Shown here piece after piece: positions 1 to 9,609 of a stretch of DNA of 64,000 nt; position 1 is the stretch's first letter; each line of letters starts with the position of its first letter. Source of the DNA: Paracoccus alkanivorans (GTDB lineage: Bacteria > Pseudomonadota > Alphaproteobacteria > Rhodobacterales > Rhodobacteraceae). Where the stretch lies: positions 124,001 through 188,000 of the forward strand of contig NZ_QOKZ01000003.1 in assembly GCF_003697785.1 (NCBI RefSeq), written 5' to 3'. A program made the position numbers and the translations under genes. The notes beneath the pieces are model-generated. The model was not told the DNA's origin and ran no database searches. It saw only the letters and a list, made by a program, of their open reading frames with translations.

Positions 1-2
1 CC

Positions 3-260
3 CAGTTTACCCGGATATGGCCGACAATCGGTATGGCATTATGCTATCTGCTCAGCTTTTATCTGCTGTCGATCAGCCTCAAGGTGCTGCCGCTCGGCAT
101 AGCCTATGCGGTGTGGAGCGCGGTGGGTATCGTGCTGGTTGCGCTGATCGGGCTGGTGATATTCGGACAACGGCTGGATTTGCCCGCGGTCATCGGACTG
201 TCACTGATCGTCGCAGGCGTTCTGGTGGTCAACCTGTTTTCCAAGACGGTCGGGCATTAA
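3..260 (+). CDS. SMR-family small multidrug resistance transporter, 5'-truncated by the window edge
   Basis: The visible 85 residues cover most of a four-helix small multidrug resistance protein; the first helix and the start codon lie outside the window. The frame is open from base 3. The stretch around LPLGIAYAVWSAVG is the hallmark of helix 3, followed by an FGQRL turn and the last hydrophobic helix ending near NLFSK. Family members form dual-topology dimers in the inner membrane and export cationic compounds or guanidinium in exchange for protons; whether this one is EmrE-like or Gdx-like depends on the missing N-terminus. The gene meets the next one tail to tail, with a 4-bp overlap of the two stop regions. 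Confidence 0.85.
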   Translation, partial: QFTRIWPTIGMALCYLLSFYLLSISLKVLPLGIAYAVWSAVGIVLVALIGLVIFGQRLDLPAVIGLSLIVAGVLVVNLFSKTVGH

Positions 261-1963
261 CGCTCGGTCAGTTTCAGCTCGATCCGGCGGTTCTGGGCAC
301 GCGCCTCGGGCGTATCCCCGTCATTGACCGGACGCGTATCGGAAAAGCCGGTCGCAGCCAGCCGGTCGGAGGGAAAACCCAGTTGGTCGATCATGTAGCG
401 CACCACAGCCAGGGCACGGGCCTGGCTGAGTTCCCAGTTGTCCCGGTAACGGCCAGTTCCCGACAAGGGCGTGCTGTCGGTGTGACCGTCCACCCGGATG
501 ATCCAGTCGATTTCGGCCGGGATCTCGTCCGATATATCCGATAGCATCCGGGCCACTCCGGCAACCTGCTCGCGTCCCGCAGGGGAGAGGTTCGCCTCGC
601 CCGGCGCAAACAAGACCTCCGACTGGAACACGAAACGGTCGCCGACGATCCGCACGCCCTCGCGCCCCGAGAGAATTTCCGACATCCGCCCAAAGAACTC
701 CGACCGGTAGCGGGCGAGATCGCGGACCTCCTCCTCGGCCCGCTTGCGGGCGGCTTCCTCCAGTTCCAGACGCCTCTCCTTTTCCTCGGCCGCACGCAGG
801 AGAGCAGCGTTAAGCTGTTGCCCCAGCTCGGCCACCCGCAATTCGGCCTGCTCCTGTTCGCCTCCGGCAGTATCCAGAAGCGCCTGCAACGAACCGAGTT
901 CCGCGGTCAGCGACGCGACCTGCTCGTTCAGCAGCGCGAGTCGCCGCTGATCCTCGTTCGACATCTCCTCCTGTTTGGCCAGTTCCGCCCTCGCGGTTGC
1001 CAACAGGGCGGCTTGCCGTTCCGCCTCTGTCGCTTTCGCCTCGCCCTCCTTCGACAGCCGGTCGCGGGCAGCCTCGGCGGCGGCCAGCAGGGTCAGCGTC
1101 TCTTCAGCGCGCTTGCGGCTTTCCTCCAGCGACAGTGTCATAGCCGTCAATTCGCTATCGGCCTTTTCAAGCCGCTCGCGCAGGGCCTTTGCCGCCTCGG
1201 CCTCGGCCAGACGTGCCGCTTCGGTCTCGCTCAACTGCGACTCGACAGCGGTGAGCTCGGAGCGGAGGCGTGCTGTCCTCTCATCCGCGCCGGCGTTCCG
1301 GCTGCGCAGGTCTGCGATCAGTGCTTCGAGCGCCTCGCGGCGGGCAGCGGCCAGCCGGGCCTGTTCCGCCTGTGCATCGACCTCTTCGCGCGCAGCGGCC
1401 ACTGCCAGTTCCGCCGCCGAGGCACGCTCGCGCTCTTTGGCCAGCTGATCCTGCAATGCCTCGGTCCGGGCCTGGCCCTTATTGCGCACCGCAATCAGCG
1501 CGGCCACCTCGGCCTCGAAATCCGTCAGCCGGGATTTCGCGTCCTTCAGTTCCGACCTGCTGCTTTCCAGTTGATTTGCAAGGCGCGTGATATGTGCGGC
1601 CCTGTCGCGTGCCTGCGCCTCGGCCTCGGCAAGGCGGCCTTCCAGGGTCTCTCTCGCGCTGGTCTGATCGGCCAGTTGCCGTTTCAGATCGGCCCCCCGT
1701 TCCTCGGAAGCCGTCAGAGCCTGACCGAGTGCGGATACCTGCTGGCCCAATTCGTTCAGCCGCCGCTCTTGCCGCGAGATCACCTGATCCTGCTCGACGA
1801 TCCTGCTGCCCTGATCGGTGACCTGCTCGCGCAGAACCGACTGCACGATCACGAAGATCGTCAGGACGAACATCATCACCATCAGAAGCGCGGTCATGGC
1901 ATCGACAAAACCCGGCCAGATCGTGGCCGAGAAGCGATTGGCCGAGGCGCGGTTCAGCGCCAT
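257..1963 (-). CDS. OmpA/MotB-like peptidoglycan-binding membrane protein with long coiled coil
   Basis: This 568-residue protein has one N-terminal transmembrane helix (about residues 14-40, rich in M, L, V and F), a very long alanine/glutamate/arginine-rich coiled coil (about 50-430) and a C-terminal OmpA domain with the peptidoglycan-binding segment VDGHTDSTPL and NWELSQARA. The ATG at 1963 was chosen because the text before it is not membrane-protein-like and it sits 1 bp after the upstream stop. MotB-like partners anchor a proton- or sodium-driven stator to peptidoglycan. Together with the upstream MotA/ExbB-like gene it should form an inner-membrane stator-type complex. The arrangement recalls ZorAB of Zorya defence, but no zorC, zorD or zorE follows. 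A coiled coil this long would span much of the periplasm. Confidence 0.8.
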   Translation of the reverse strand: MALNRASANRFSATIWPGFVDAMTALLMVMMFVLTIFVIVQSVLREQVTDQGSRIVEQDQVISRQERRLNELGQQVSALGQALTASEERGADLKRQLADQTSARETLEGRLAEAEAQARDRAAHITRLANQLESSRSELKDAKSRLTDFEAEVAALIAVRNKGQARTEALQDQLAKERERASAAELAVAAAREEVDAQAEQARLAAARREALEALIADLRSRNAGADERTARLRSELTAVESQLSETEAARLAEAEAAKALRERLEKADSELTAMTLSLEESRKRAEETLTLLAAAEAARDRLSKEGEAKATEAERQAALLATARAELAKQEEMSNEDQRRLALLNEQVASLTAELGSLQALLDTAGGEQEQAELRVAELGQQLNAALLRAAEEKERRLELEEAARKRAEEEVRDLARYRSEFFGRMSEILSGREGVRIVGDRFVFQSEVLFAPGEANLSPAGREQVAGVARMLSDISDEIPAEIDWIIRVDGHTDSTPLSGTGRYRDNWELSQARALAVVRYMIDQLGFPSDRLAATGFSDTRPVNDGDTPEARAQNRRIELKLTER

Positions 1964-1964
1964 T

Positions 1965-3320
1965 TCATTCGTCCCGCTGCTGCTGCGGGACAGATGGATC
2001 GGGCAGTTGATTATCAGGGAACCGATCACCGAAACGCGCCGCCCTGACCGCGCGGGTCAGCACAAGGAGATCCGAGCGCAGTTCCGCCACCCTGGCGTCG
2101 CGGCTCTCGTTCAACTGCCCGGCAAAACGCGACAGGGCCGAATCCAGACCATTCCCGCCCGCCGGTGGCTCTTGCTGTTGCATCAGCGCAATCAGCCGAT
2201 CCTGTCCATCCGCCATCCTGTTCATCGCAGAGGTCAGCGCCGCCGCCTGCGCGATCGTCGCCTCGCCCGCCGCATCGTCCCGGCGAACCAGCGCCTCGAC
2301 TGCCTCGACCATCGCCAGCACCCGCTCGTCGGCCATCGCCGCCGCCTCATCCCGCACCACGTCCCGCTCGGCGTGGAATTGCTGCAGCCAGTCGATCTGC
2401 GTGGCAATCTGGTCCAGCAGACCGGCTCCGGCTGATGACCCGGCTTCATCGCCATCCATCGTGAGGCTGATGCGGGTGAAGCCCGACATCCATTCTTCCA
2501 GCTCACGGTAGAAGCGGTTCTGGCCATGGGTGACGAACAGCTCCAGCAGCCCGACCACCAGTGACCCGGCAAGCCCCAACAGCGAGGATGAGAACGCCGT
2601 CGCCATCCCGCCAAGCTGCGCCTCGAGCCCGCTCATCAGCTTGTCGAAAACCTGCACCCCGGTCTCGCCCTCTTGCGGAGCCAGCGCCCGGATCGTCTCG
2701 ATCACTGCGGGCACGGTCGTCGCGAGGCCGTAGAAGGTTCCAAGAAGACCAAGGAATATCAGCAGATTGGCAATATATTTCGTGATATCTCGGATCTCTT
2801 CGATCCGGGTCGCGACGGATTCGAGGATGGACCGGGCCGATCCAGTCGAGATCACTCCACCGGCCGGACCGCGCGCACCCAACAGCGACGCCAGAGGCGC
2901 TAGCAACCGGGGCGGCTGATCGCCGTCATCCGCGCCCCGCGCCGCAAGCCCTTTTTCCACGGCATTGCGGCGCCGGGCCGCGAAACGTTCTATCCAGTGA
3001 ACCGAGCGGATCAGTTGCGCGACCTGCCAGAAGCAAGCCAGAACGCCAAGCGCGAATACCGCGAAGATCAGCCCGTTCAACCAGCGATTGGCCATGAAGA
3101 TCGGCAGGATTCGTCCATATGCGAACCAGCCGCCGAGCAGGACCAGAACCAATACGGTCAGCATCAGCAGAATCTGCCTGACCGGCTGCGAGAAATGCGG
3201 ATGCCCCGCCGAGCCGCCGCCACGCGAAGCCGTGACGCGCCGCGGAGGCGCCGTCAGTTTGGGCTTGGGTTCATGCGGCCCATGGCCGGTGGTCGGATCA
3301 CTCAAGGTCAGCCTTTCCAC
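1965..3320 (-). CDS. MotA/TolQ/ExbB-like proton channel protein
   Basis: A 451-residue protein with a charged, proline-rich N-terminus, two membrane helices around residues 50-105, a third at LLIFLGLLGTFYGLATTV and a fourth at SLLGLAGSLVVGLLELF. The last two, with their GTFxGL and S-S-LGL-GS patterns, are the proton-channel signature of the MotA/TolQ/ExbB superfamily. The C-terminal ~170 residues are cytoplasmic and partly helical. It precedes the OmpA/MotB-like gene by 1 bp and is surely cotranscribed with it. Family knowledge predicts that it uses ion flow to move or energise the partner. The biological role of this pair in Rhodobacterales is, to my knowledge, not settled; it could act in envelope maintenance, or resemble the Zorya anti-phage motor. 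Confidence 0.8.
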   Translation of the reverse strand: MERLTLSDPTTGHGPHEPKPKLTAPPRRVTASRGGGSAGHPHFSQPVRQILLMLTVLVLVLLGGWFAYGRILPIFMANRWLNGLIFAVFALGVLACFWQVAQLIRSVHWIERFAARRRNAVEKGLAARGADDGDQPPRLLAPLASLLGARGPAGGVISTGSARSILESVATRIEEIRDITKYIANLLIFLGLLGTFYGLATTVPAVIETIRALAPQEGETGVQVFDKLMSGLEAQLGGMATAFSSSLLGLAGSLVVGLLELFVTHGQNRFYRELEEWMSGFTRISLTMDGDEAGSSAGAGLLDQIATQIDWLQQFHAERDVVRDEAAAMADERVLAMVEAVEALVRRDDAAGEATIAQAAALTSAMNRMADGQDRLIALMQQQEPPAGGNGLDSALSRFAGQLNESRDARVAELRSDLLVLTRAVRAARFGDRFPDNQLPDPSVPQQQRDE

Positions 3321-3395
3321 TCAGTACGCAATCATTCGCGCGGAGTGTAGGGCGCAGCAGGTGGCTTGCCAAGCGACCCTATTGGGAAACCGTGC

Positions 3396-3950
3396 TTAAG
3401 CCTGATCCTTCATCAGACGCCGCACATCCTCGGAAAGGCGTTCCAGCATCCCGTCGTTCATGCCGATCTCGGCGAGGTGACGCACGGTATTGAACAGGTA
3501 ATCCGCGTTCGGCCCGCGCCCACCATGCGCCCGGGCGATGATCATGGCCTGCTCATCGGCGCAAAGATTGCCGGCATATTGCCAGTGATCGCGCCGCATC
3601 ACATAGGCGATCGCCTCGACCTGTCGCCCGTCTTCCAGCGCAACCGGCAATACGGCCTCACGATAGGCGCCGGTCACCATCTCGCGCCCGCGCAGGTATT
3701 CCATGACCCGGTCATGCTCATCCTCGGCGATCCGCAGGGCCAGCCCGCTGCACTCCGCCTCCGGCTCCCTGTCAAGGCCAAGCACCAGACCGGGTGCATC
3801 CTCGGTGCCGCGATAGGTAATCGACCGCAGGCAGAAGCTGCGGGAATAGCCTTTCAGCCGTGCCTTGGCCGTCTCGATGGGAGTAAAGCCGGGATCCCAC
3901 ATCAGTGAGCCATAGCCGAAAACCCAGAAAACCTTGTCCATGCCTGACAT
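3396..3950 (-). CDS. ChaC-type gamma-glutamylcyclotransferase
   Basis: The 184-residue product has the GGCT-fold substrate loop VFGYGSLMWDP (about residues 10-20) and the family's catalytic glutamate in the GREMVTGAY segment (Glu about 90). ChaC enzymes cleave glutathione to 5-oxoproline and cysteinylglycine in the cytoplasm. The length matches ChaC. The ATG at 3950 is used; a second Met three codons on (MDKVFWV) is an alternative start. It stands alone between the MotA-like operon and tyrA, on the same strand as both. Confidence 0.85.
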   Translation of the reverse strand: MSGMDKVFWVFGYGSLMWDPGFTPIETAKARLKGYSRSFCLRSITYRGTEDAPGLVLGLDREPEAECSGLALRIAEDEHDRVMEYLRGREMVTGAYREAVLPVALEDGRQVEAIAYVMRRDHWQYAGNLCADEQAMIIARAHGGRGPNADYLFNTVRHLAEIGMNDGMLERLSEDVRRLMKDQA

Positions 3951-4013
3951 GCCTCTCTTCCGTCAGGAAACTAGGCGAGGACCTGCATGATGAAAAGCCC
4001 CGGGCTGCGCGAG

Positions 4014-4937
4014 CTACGGTCTGGCCCCCGGCGTGCGCCCGAAATCGGGCGCATCGGTGTCCTGCCCCGCCTCGATAATGCCGCGACGGATTGCGCGGGT
4101 ACGGGAGAAATAGTCGAAAAGCTGCTCTCCGTCCCCCATGCGGATCGCACGTTGCAGCACGAAAAGCTCTTCGGTAAAGCGGCCAAGAATATCCAGCGTG
4201 GCTTCCTTGTTATGAAGGAACACGTCGCGCCACATGGTCGGGTCGCTGGCCGCGATGCGGGTGAAGTCGCGGAAGCCGGCGGCGGAATACTGAATCACCT
4301 CTTCGTCCGTCACCCGGCGAAGGTGATCGGCCACGCCGACCATGGTATAGGCGATCAGATGCGGTGCATGGCTGGTAACGGCCAGCACAAGGTCGTGATG
4401 GCCGGGTTCCATCCTGTCGGTCTTGGCCCCCATTGCGGCGATCAGGCCGGAGAGCCGGTCGACCGCCCCAGGATCGGTTCCGGGCAGCGGAGTCAGCAGC
4501 CACCAGCGATTGCGAAACAGGCTGGCAAAGCCCGCGCGCGGGCCGGAATGCTCGGTCCCGGCAAGCGGGTGCCCGGGAATGAAATGCACGCCGTCCGGGA
4601 TATGCGGACCGACCGCGTCGATCACCGCCTGCTTGACCGATCCGACATCGGTGACCGTGGCTCCCGGCGCCAGATGCGGCGCGATTTCGGCGGCGACATC
4701 GCCCATCGCGCCCACCGGCACGGCAAGCACCACCAGATCGGCCCCCGCCACCGCCTCGGCGGCGCTGTCGCAGATGCGGTCGCACAGCCCGATCTCGCGC
4801 GCCGTGTCGCGGGTGGCCTCGCTGCGGGCATGGCCGGTGATCTCCCCGGCAAGGCCGGATTCGCGCATGGCATGGGCCATCGATCCGGCGATGAGCCCCA
4901 GTCCGATCAGCGCGACACGGTTGTAGATCAGGCTCAT
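4014..4937 (-). CDS. tyrA: Prephenate/arogenate dehydrogenase
   Basis: A 307-residue NAD(P)-dependent dehydrogenase of tyrosine biosynthesis that oxidatively decarboxylates prephenate (or arogenate). The N-terminus shows a Rossmann fingerprint, [14 protein letters not shown], followed by a nucleotide-binding strand at [10 protein letters not shown]. The motif [14 protein letters not shown] is the diagnostic substrate-site segment of the TyrA family. The ATG at 4937 overlaps the hisC stop in an ATGA junction and is preferred over an upstream in-frame Met lying inside hisC. There is no fused chorismate mutase or ACT domain. Pairing with hisC suggests that HisC also serves as the aromatic aminotransferase. 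Confidence 0.93.
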   Translation of the reverse strand: MSLIYNRVALIGLGLIAGSMAHAMRESGLAGEITGHARSEATRDTAREIGLCDRICDSAAEAVAGADLVVLAVPVGAMGDVAAEIAPHLAPGATVTDVGSVKQAVIDAVGPHIPDGVHFIPGHPLAGTEHSGPRAGFASLFRNRWWLLTPLPGTDPGAVDRLSGLIAAMGAKTDRMEPGHHDLVLAVTSHAPHLIAYTMVGVADHLRRVTDEEVIQYSAAGFRDFTRIAASDPTMWRDVFLHNKEATLDILGRFTEELFVLQRAIRMGDGEQLFDYFSRTRAIRRGIIEAGQDTDAPDFGRTPGARP

Positions 4938-6028
4938 TCCTCGGTCCTTCTTTCCTGCATGAAGCGGCCAAGGCAATCGATCACCCGGCGACAGCCCGCC
5001 TCGTCGCCCACGGTGATCCGCAGGGCATCGGGCAAACCGTAGCCGCCCACTCGCCGCACGAGAATGCCATCCTCGCGCAAAGCGGCATCGGCGGCCTCCG
5101 CCTCTTCGGGGCTGGCAAAGCGCGCCAGCAGGAAATTCGCGAAGCTCTCGTCACAGCCGATCCCCATCTGCACAAGGGCGTTGCGCAGCCATTCGCGCCA
5201 ACGGGCGTTCTCGGCCGCACAATGGGCAGTGAAACCTGTGTCACGGATCGCCGCCTCGGCCGCTGCAAGCTGTGCCGATGACAGGTTGAATGGCTGCCGG
5301 ATCCGGTTCAGCACATCGATGACCGAGCGCTGAGCATAACCCCAACCGATCCGCAGCCCGCCCAAGCCGTGGATCTTGGAAAAAGTCCGCGTCATGATCA
5401 CATTCGGATGCCGGTCGACCAGCGACACGCCGCCATCGAAACCGCCCGCGAACTCGGTATAGGCGCCATCATGCACAAGAATAACATGCCCGGGCAGGCC
5501 GTCTACCAGCCTCTGCAACTCCTCCTCGCCCAGCATCGTGCCGGTCGGATTGGCTGGGTTGGCGATGAATACGATCCGGGTTCGCCCCGTCACGGCCTGC
5601 AATATGGCATCCACATCGATGCGCCGTTCGGCCTCGGGCGCCGTGACCGGCTCCGCCCCGACCATCCGGGCAAGGATGGGATACATCGAAAAGCCATGCT
5701 CGGTGGTGATGATCTCGTCTCCCTGCCCCGCATAGGCATGGGTGACGAATTGCAACACCTCGTCCGAGCCGACCCCGCAGATGATACGCGCCGGATCCAG
5801 ACCGTGCACCTCTCCGATCGCCTTGCGCAGGTCGGCATGGTCCGTCGAAGGATAGCGGTTCAGCCCGCCCGCAGCCGCCAGAAATGCCGCCTTCGCCGCC
5901 TCGCTACACCCTAACGGGTTCTCGTTCGATGACAGTTTCAGCACGTCGTCATGCCCGGCAAGCCTGCTTTCACCGCTGACATAAAGCGCAATATCCATGA
6001 TGCCGGGTTTTGGCGTGATATCTGTCAT
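4934..6028 (-). CDS. hisC: Histidinol-phosphate aminotransferase
   Basis: A 364-residue fold-type I PLP enzyme converting imidazole acetol phosphate and glutamate to histidinol phosphate. Visible marks are SSNENPLG near residue 33, the cofactor segment ANPANPTGT near 157-165, and the PLP lysine in [13 protein letters not shown] (Lys218). Length is normal. It is translationally coupled to tyrA by a 4-bp overlap, so a dual role in histidine and tyrosine/phenylalanine transamination is likely. The rest of the histidine genes in this window (hisA, hisF, hisE) lie more than 30 kb away, typical of scattered his genes in this group. Confidence 0.93.
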   Translation of the reverse strand: MTDITPKPGIMDIALYVSGESRLAGHDDVLKLSSNENPLGCSEAAKAAFLAAAGGLNRYPSTDHADLRKAIGEVHGLDPARIICGVGSDEVLQFVTHAYAGQGDEIITTEHGFSMYPILARMVGAEPVTAPEAERRIDVDAILQAVTGRTRIVFIANPANPTGTMLGEEELQRLVDGLPGHVILVHDGAYTEFAGGFDGGVSLVDRHPNVIMTRTFSKIHGLGGLRIGWGYAQRSVIDVLNRIRQPFNLSSAQLAAAEAAIRDTGFTAHCAAENARWREWLRNALVQMGIGCDESFANFLLARFASPEEAEAADAALREDGILVRRVGGYGLPDALRITVGDEAGCRRVIDCLGRFMQERRTEE

Positions 6029-6200
6029 GACCGTTTTCCTTTGCGCGCCCGGTTTAGAGACTTGGCCCGGTCAGGGAAAGGGCCGAATCACAGGGTTCCG
6101 CTATTGGCCGTGGCTGCGAAACCGCTGCCGCGCCCGGCCCCGACCTGCAGGGAACTTCATGAACATGCCACGAAACATACCCGCCCGGAATTGACGCCGT

Positions 6201-6596
6201 TCAGTCCCGCCAGAGCGGGATGCGCAGGCTGCAGAAATTGGCCACCGCCATTCCGGCCGACAGGGACCCGTCCCGCGGTCCCGAACCGAACTGGGACAAT
6301 CCCGCCCCTTCGGCCTTTCGCGTGGGGTCAAGAGTGAAGACAATACCGTTGCCAGCCTCGCGCGGCTTGGATGTGGCGCGCCAGATACGGGTCTTGCCCG
6401 GCTGTTCCAGAACGCGCTGGACGAAATCACCCGCAGCGCACCAATAATCGGTGTCGTCCCGTCGCACCTCATGAAGAACTTCGATCTCGGTCGGGCTGAC
6501 CTGCACCGCCGTCATGCCGTTCCGGGCCATGAAAGCAGCCGCCGGCATCGGCAACAACAGCGGGATCAGAAACAGCAGTCGCATCGCAAATTGCAT
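6201..6596 (-). CDS. Small secreted hypothetical protein
   Basis: I do not recognise this 131-residue protein. It opens with a typical Sec signal peptide (MRLLFLIPLLLPMPAAAF), cut probably after the alanine run, giving a periplasmic domain of about 105 residues with two cysteines (YWCAAG and NFCSLR) that could form a disulfide. Two closely spaced ATGs, at 6596 and 6584, are possible starts and neither has a strong Shine-Dalgarno; a TTG further upstream looks unlikely. Codon use and GC match the chromosome. It stands alone between hisC and rpsD. Confidence 0.7.
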   Translation of the reverse strand: MQFAMRLLFLIPLLLPMPAAAFMARNGMTAVQVSPTEIEVLHEVRRDDTDYWCAAGDFVQRVLEQPGKTRIWRATSKPREAGNGIVFTLDPTRKAEGAGLSQFGSGPRDGSLSAGMAVANFCSLRIPLWRD

Positions 6597-6800
6597 TGGG
6601 GGCGTCAGGATTATTTCCAAGACTTCATCACCGATGATGCCTCACAAGTATTTCTGCGGCAATAACGAATGGCTTGGGTATCGTCGCAGCTACGCTGTGA
6701 TGGCCCGCGACACCGAGTCGCCGTTAGGCATCACGGAAAGTCTCGGATCCGGCATCTCTTCGCAAAAATGGATTGCCAGCAGGACCAGCCAGGAGTTCAT

Positions 6801-6840
6801 GTGAAAAGGGCCGCGCCATGGCGCGGCCCTTGAAAAATTC
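6801..6840 (-). terminator. Rho-independent terminator of rpsD
   Basis: A perfect 11-bp stem, AAGGGCCGCGC with its complement, around a CATG loop at 6806-6831. It is followed on the minus strand by a short T run, 24 bp past the rpsD stop. Confidence 0.8.
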
Positions 6841-6854
6841 CGATGCGGCGAAGA

Positions 6855-7475
6855 TCAGTTCTTCGCGTAGAATTCGACCACGAGGTTCGGCTCCATCTGC
6901 ACCGCGTAGGGCACGTCGCCCAAGGTGGGGGTGCGGACGAAGGTCGCGGTCATCTTGTTGTGGTCGGCTTCCAGGTAATCCGGCACGTCACGCTCGGGCA
7001 GACCCACGGCTTCCAGCACAATGGCCAGTTGGCGCGAACGCTCACGGATCGAGATCACGTCACCTTCGCGGACACGATAGGACGGGATGTTGACGCGCTT
7101 GCCGTTCACCTCGACATGGCCGTGGTTCACGAACTGACGGGCAGCGAAGATGGTCGGCACGAATTTCGCGCGATAAACGACGGCGTCCAGTCGGCGCTCC
7201 AGCAGGCCGATCAGGTTCTCGCCGGTATCGCCGCGGACCCGCTCGGCCTCGGCATAGATACGGCGGAACTGCTTTTCGGTCAGGTCGCCGTAATAGCCCT
7301 TGAGCTTCTGCTTGGCGCGGAGCTGGGTGCCGAAATCGGACAGTTTGCCCTTGCGGCGCTGACCGTGCTGGCCCGGGCCGTATTCACGGCGGTTGACCGG
7401 GGACTTGGCGCGGCCCCAGATGTTTTCGCCCATGCGGCGGTCGATCTTGTACTTGGCAGCGGTGCGTTTGGTCAT
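6855..7475 (-). CDS. rpsD: 30S ribosomal protein S4
   Basis: The 206-residue protein is full-length S4. It starts [16 protein letters not shown], contains the [10 protein letters not shown] segment of the N-terminal domain and an S4 RNA-binding domain (about residues 95-160, [15 protein letters not shown]). S4 binds 16S rRNA early in 30S assembly and represses its own operon in some bacteria. The N-terminal zinc-type cysteines seen in some S4 proteins are absent, so this is the C-minus form. It is monocistronic with its own terminator. Confidence 0.98.
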   Translation of the reverse strand: MTKRTAAKYKIDRRMGENIWGRAKSPVNRREYGPGQHGQRRKGKLSDFGTQLRAKQKLKGYYGDLTEKQFRRIYAEAERVRGDTGENLIGLLERRLDAVVYRAKFVPTIFAARQFVNHGHVEVNGKRVNIPSYRVREGDVISIRERSRQLAIVLEAVGLPERDVPDYLEADHNKMTATFVRTPTLGDVPYAVQMEPNLVVEFYAKN

Positions 7476-7598
7476 CGCTGATCTCCTTCAATATGGTTTC
7501 GAAGGGCGTTGTCCTTTGGCCGAAGCCCGACAGGCATCCCCTTGCGGGGGCCGCCAACACCAATGAAGTGCGCGCTTATAGTCCCGTTTCAGCCGGTG

Positions 7599-9017
7599 TC
7601 AAGCGCGCTGAGCCTGCAGGCGCGCCAATGCCTCGGACCAGCCGGGCAGCAGCGCCGGGTCAGGATCGAAACGCGCGGCGATCTCGGGCCGGGTCATCGC
7701 CTCGGCCCCAGCTCCGGTCGCCGCCATCAGCCCAAGCCGCGCGGCGCCGAAACCCGCCCCGGTCTCGGAGCCCGCCGGGCGCAACACCGGCACCCCGGTT
7801 GCCTGCGCCAGCATCGCCAACCACAGATCCGAGCGCGCGCCCCCGCCCATCGCGATCAGCGAATCCGCACCGCCCCCCGCCTCGCGCAAGGCGGCCATGT
7901 TCTCGGCCAGCGCGAGCGCCACGCCCTCCAGCACTGCCCGGGTCATCTGCGGTCGGGTGCTGCGCGCCGACATCCCGGTAAAGCCCGCCCGCTGCGCAGG
8001 ATCGTTCAGCGGCGTCCGTTCGCCGGTCAGATAGGGCCAGAAGGCGATGCGCGCGGGCTGGCCGGGCTGCGGGTCCAGTTCCGCCAGCAGATCCGCGACG
8101 GGCTGACCGACGATCCCGGCCCACCATTCCAGGCAGGCGGCGGCGGACAGGATTACCCCCATCTGGTGCCATTGCCCCGGCAAGGCATGGCAGAAGGCGT
8201 GGATCGCGGTCTCGGGCGCGGGCAGGAAACGGTCGGTCGCCGCAAAGATCACCCCCGATGTGCCAAGCGAGACCAGCCCCGCGCCCGGCCCGGTGATCCC
8301 TGCGCCAATCGCCGTCGCAGCGTTGTCACCCGCCCCGCCCGCGACGGGAATACCGGCAGGCAGCCCCAACTCGCCGGCAATATCGGCGCGTAGCTGCCCC
8401 GCCACGGCGCTGCCCTCGGCCAGCGAGGGCATCATTCCGCGCTCCATCCCCGTCGCCGACAGCAACGCATCCGACCAGTCCCGCGCAGCCGGATCGAACC
8501 AGGCTGTGCCCGAGGCGTCGGACATGTCGCTAATGGCCTCGCCCGTCAGCCAGAGCCGCAGGTAATCCTTGGGCAACAGCACCCGGCGCACCTGTTCGAA
8601 CAGGTGCGGTTCGTGCCGCTGCATCCAGACCAGCTTGGGCGCGGTAAACCCGGCAAAGACGAGATTCCCGGTCACATCGCGGAACCGTTGCTGCCCGTCC
8701 AGCTCCGTTGCCTCCTCCGAAGCACGGCCGTCATTCCAAAGGATGGCGGGACGCAGCACCCGGTCGCTTTCGTCCAGGCAGACCGCGCCGTGCATCTGCC
8801 CCGACAGCCCGATCCCCGCCACCCGGTCCAGAGGTTCCTTCAGATCGGCGATTGCCGCGCGGGTCGCATCGATCCAGTCCTGCGGCGCCTGTTCGGACCA
8901 GCCCGGCTGAGGTGTCGAGACCTTCAACCCGGCATGGCCGGTGCCGATCACTCGCTGCGCCTCGTCGATCAGCACGGTCTTCACGCCTGATGTACCGAGA
9001 TCGATTCCCAGATACAT
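7599..9017 (-). CDS. xylB: Xylulokinase
   Basis: A 472-residue FGGY-family sugar kinase that phosphorylates D-xylulose to xylulose 5-phosphate. It begins MYLGIDLGTSGVK (phosphate 1 motif) and has the xylulokinase-type LSGQMHGAV at about residues 71-79, ILWNDGRA, and the adenosine motif MGGGARSDLW. Length is normal for XylB. No xylose isomerase, regulator or sugar transporter lies beside it, so its substrate supply must come from genes elsewhere. A related substrate such as another ketopentose cannot be excluded from sequence alone. Confidence 0.9.
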   Translation of the reverse strand: MYLGIDLGTSGVKTVLIDEAQRVIGTGHAGLKVSTPQPGWSEQAPQDWIDATRAAIADLKEPLDRVAGIGLSGQMHGAVCLDESDRVLRPAILWNDGRASEEATELDGQQRFRDVTGNLVFAGFTAPKLVWMQRHEPHLFEQVRRVLLPKDYLRLWLTGEAISDMSDASGTAWFDPAARDWSDALLSATGMERGMMPSLAEGSAVAGQLRADIAGELGLPAGIPVAGGAGDNAATAIGAGITGPGAGLVSLGTSGVIFAATDRFLPAPETAIHAFCHALPGQWHQMGVILSAAACLEWWAGIVGQPVADLLAELDPQPGQPARIAFWPYLTGERTPLNDPAQRAGFTGMSARSTRPQMTRAVLEGVALALAENMAALREAGGGADSLIAMGGGARSDLWLAMLAQATGVPVLRPAGSETGAGFGAARLGLMAATGAGAEAMTRPEIAARFDPDPALLPGWSEALARLQAQRA

Positions 9018-9137
9018 TGCTCTACTCCCCTAGTTCGCCTGCGCCGTTTTGGCCGATTCGCGGCTATAGCGCCAGCCCGGAAGAGTGTGCCCGACCGGAA
9101 TCCCTGTCGCCGCGTTCCAGCTTGAATGCAAGATCGC

Positions 9138-9452
9138 CTACAGCCTGCGCGTCAAACGGCGCGAATTGGCCTGGGTCCGCTTGCTATAGGGGTTCAGCGC
9201 CGCCGACATCACGTGATCGGGGCTTGCGCCACGGCTGGCAGCCCGCGCCATGGCGAACAGCGATTCGGACGCTGCGGCCTGTTTCTCGGCTACCATGCGA
9301 AAAGGCTCGCCAGGGGCCTGTGCCACCACTCCCAGCATTCCCGCGACCCGGATCCATATCACAACCTGTGAATCCATAGCGAGATGCATCATCTGCTCCC
9401 ATAACCGAAAAGGTCCCTCCGTCCTCCCATTCGTGTTCTTTTTCCGAGACAT
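9138..9452 (-). CDS. Small hypothetical protein of a Rhodobacterales family
   Basis: A 104-residue protein, starting at the ATG at 9452 which follows an AAGGA Shine-Dalgarno. The middle (LWEQMMHLAMDSQVVIWIRVAGMLG) is an amphipathic or hydrophobic helix, followed by a helical alanine-rich part and a basic tail (SKRTQANSRRLTRR). The pattern resembles short phasin-like helical proteins common in Rhodobacteraceae, sometimes labelled antifreeze protein without functional support. A granule- or membrane-associated role is only a guess. It is divergent from pyrC. Confidence 0.6.
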   Translation of the reverse strand: MSRKKNTNGRTEGPFRLWEQMMHLAMDSQVVIWIRVAGMLGVVAQAPGEPFRMVAEKQAAASESLFAMARAASRGASPDHVMSAALNPYSKRTQANSRRLTRRL

Positions 9453-9609
9453 GCAGGATTCCTTTCGCCGCCATCCGCGACATATCGGGACATCGTGAGT
9501 TAATTGAACATGTGAAACAAGTATCTTGTTCCCATAAATTTCCGACAAGCCGCGACAAATATGCCAAGCCCGCTTGGCAATACGGCCGCGCAATGTATAG
9601 AGGCGGGTC

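Noticed and set aside
818..2047. Long plus-strand frame opposite the OmpA/MotB-like gene
   Set aside because: Caused by the alanine/arginine-rich coiled coil on the other strand; the protein has no recognisable domain.
257..3320. Complete Zorya defence system
   Set aside because: No ZorC, ZorD or ZorE candidate on either side.
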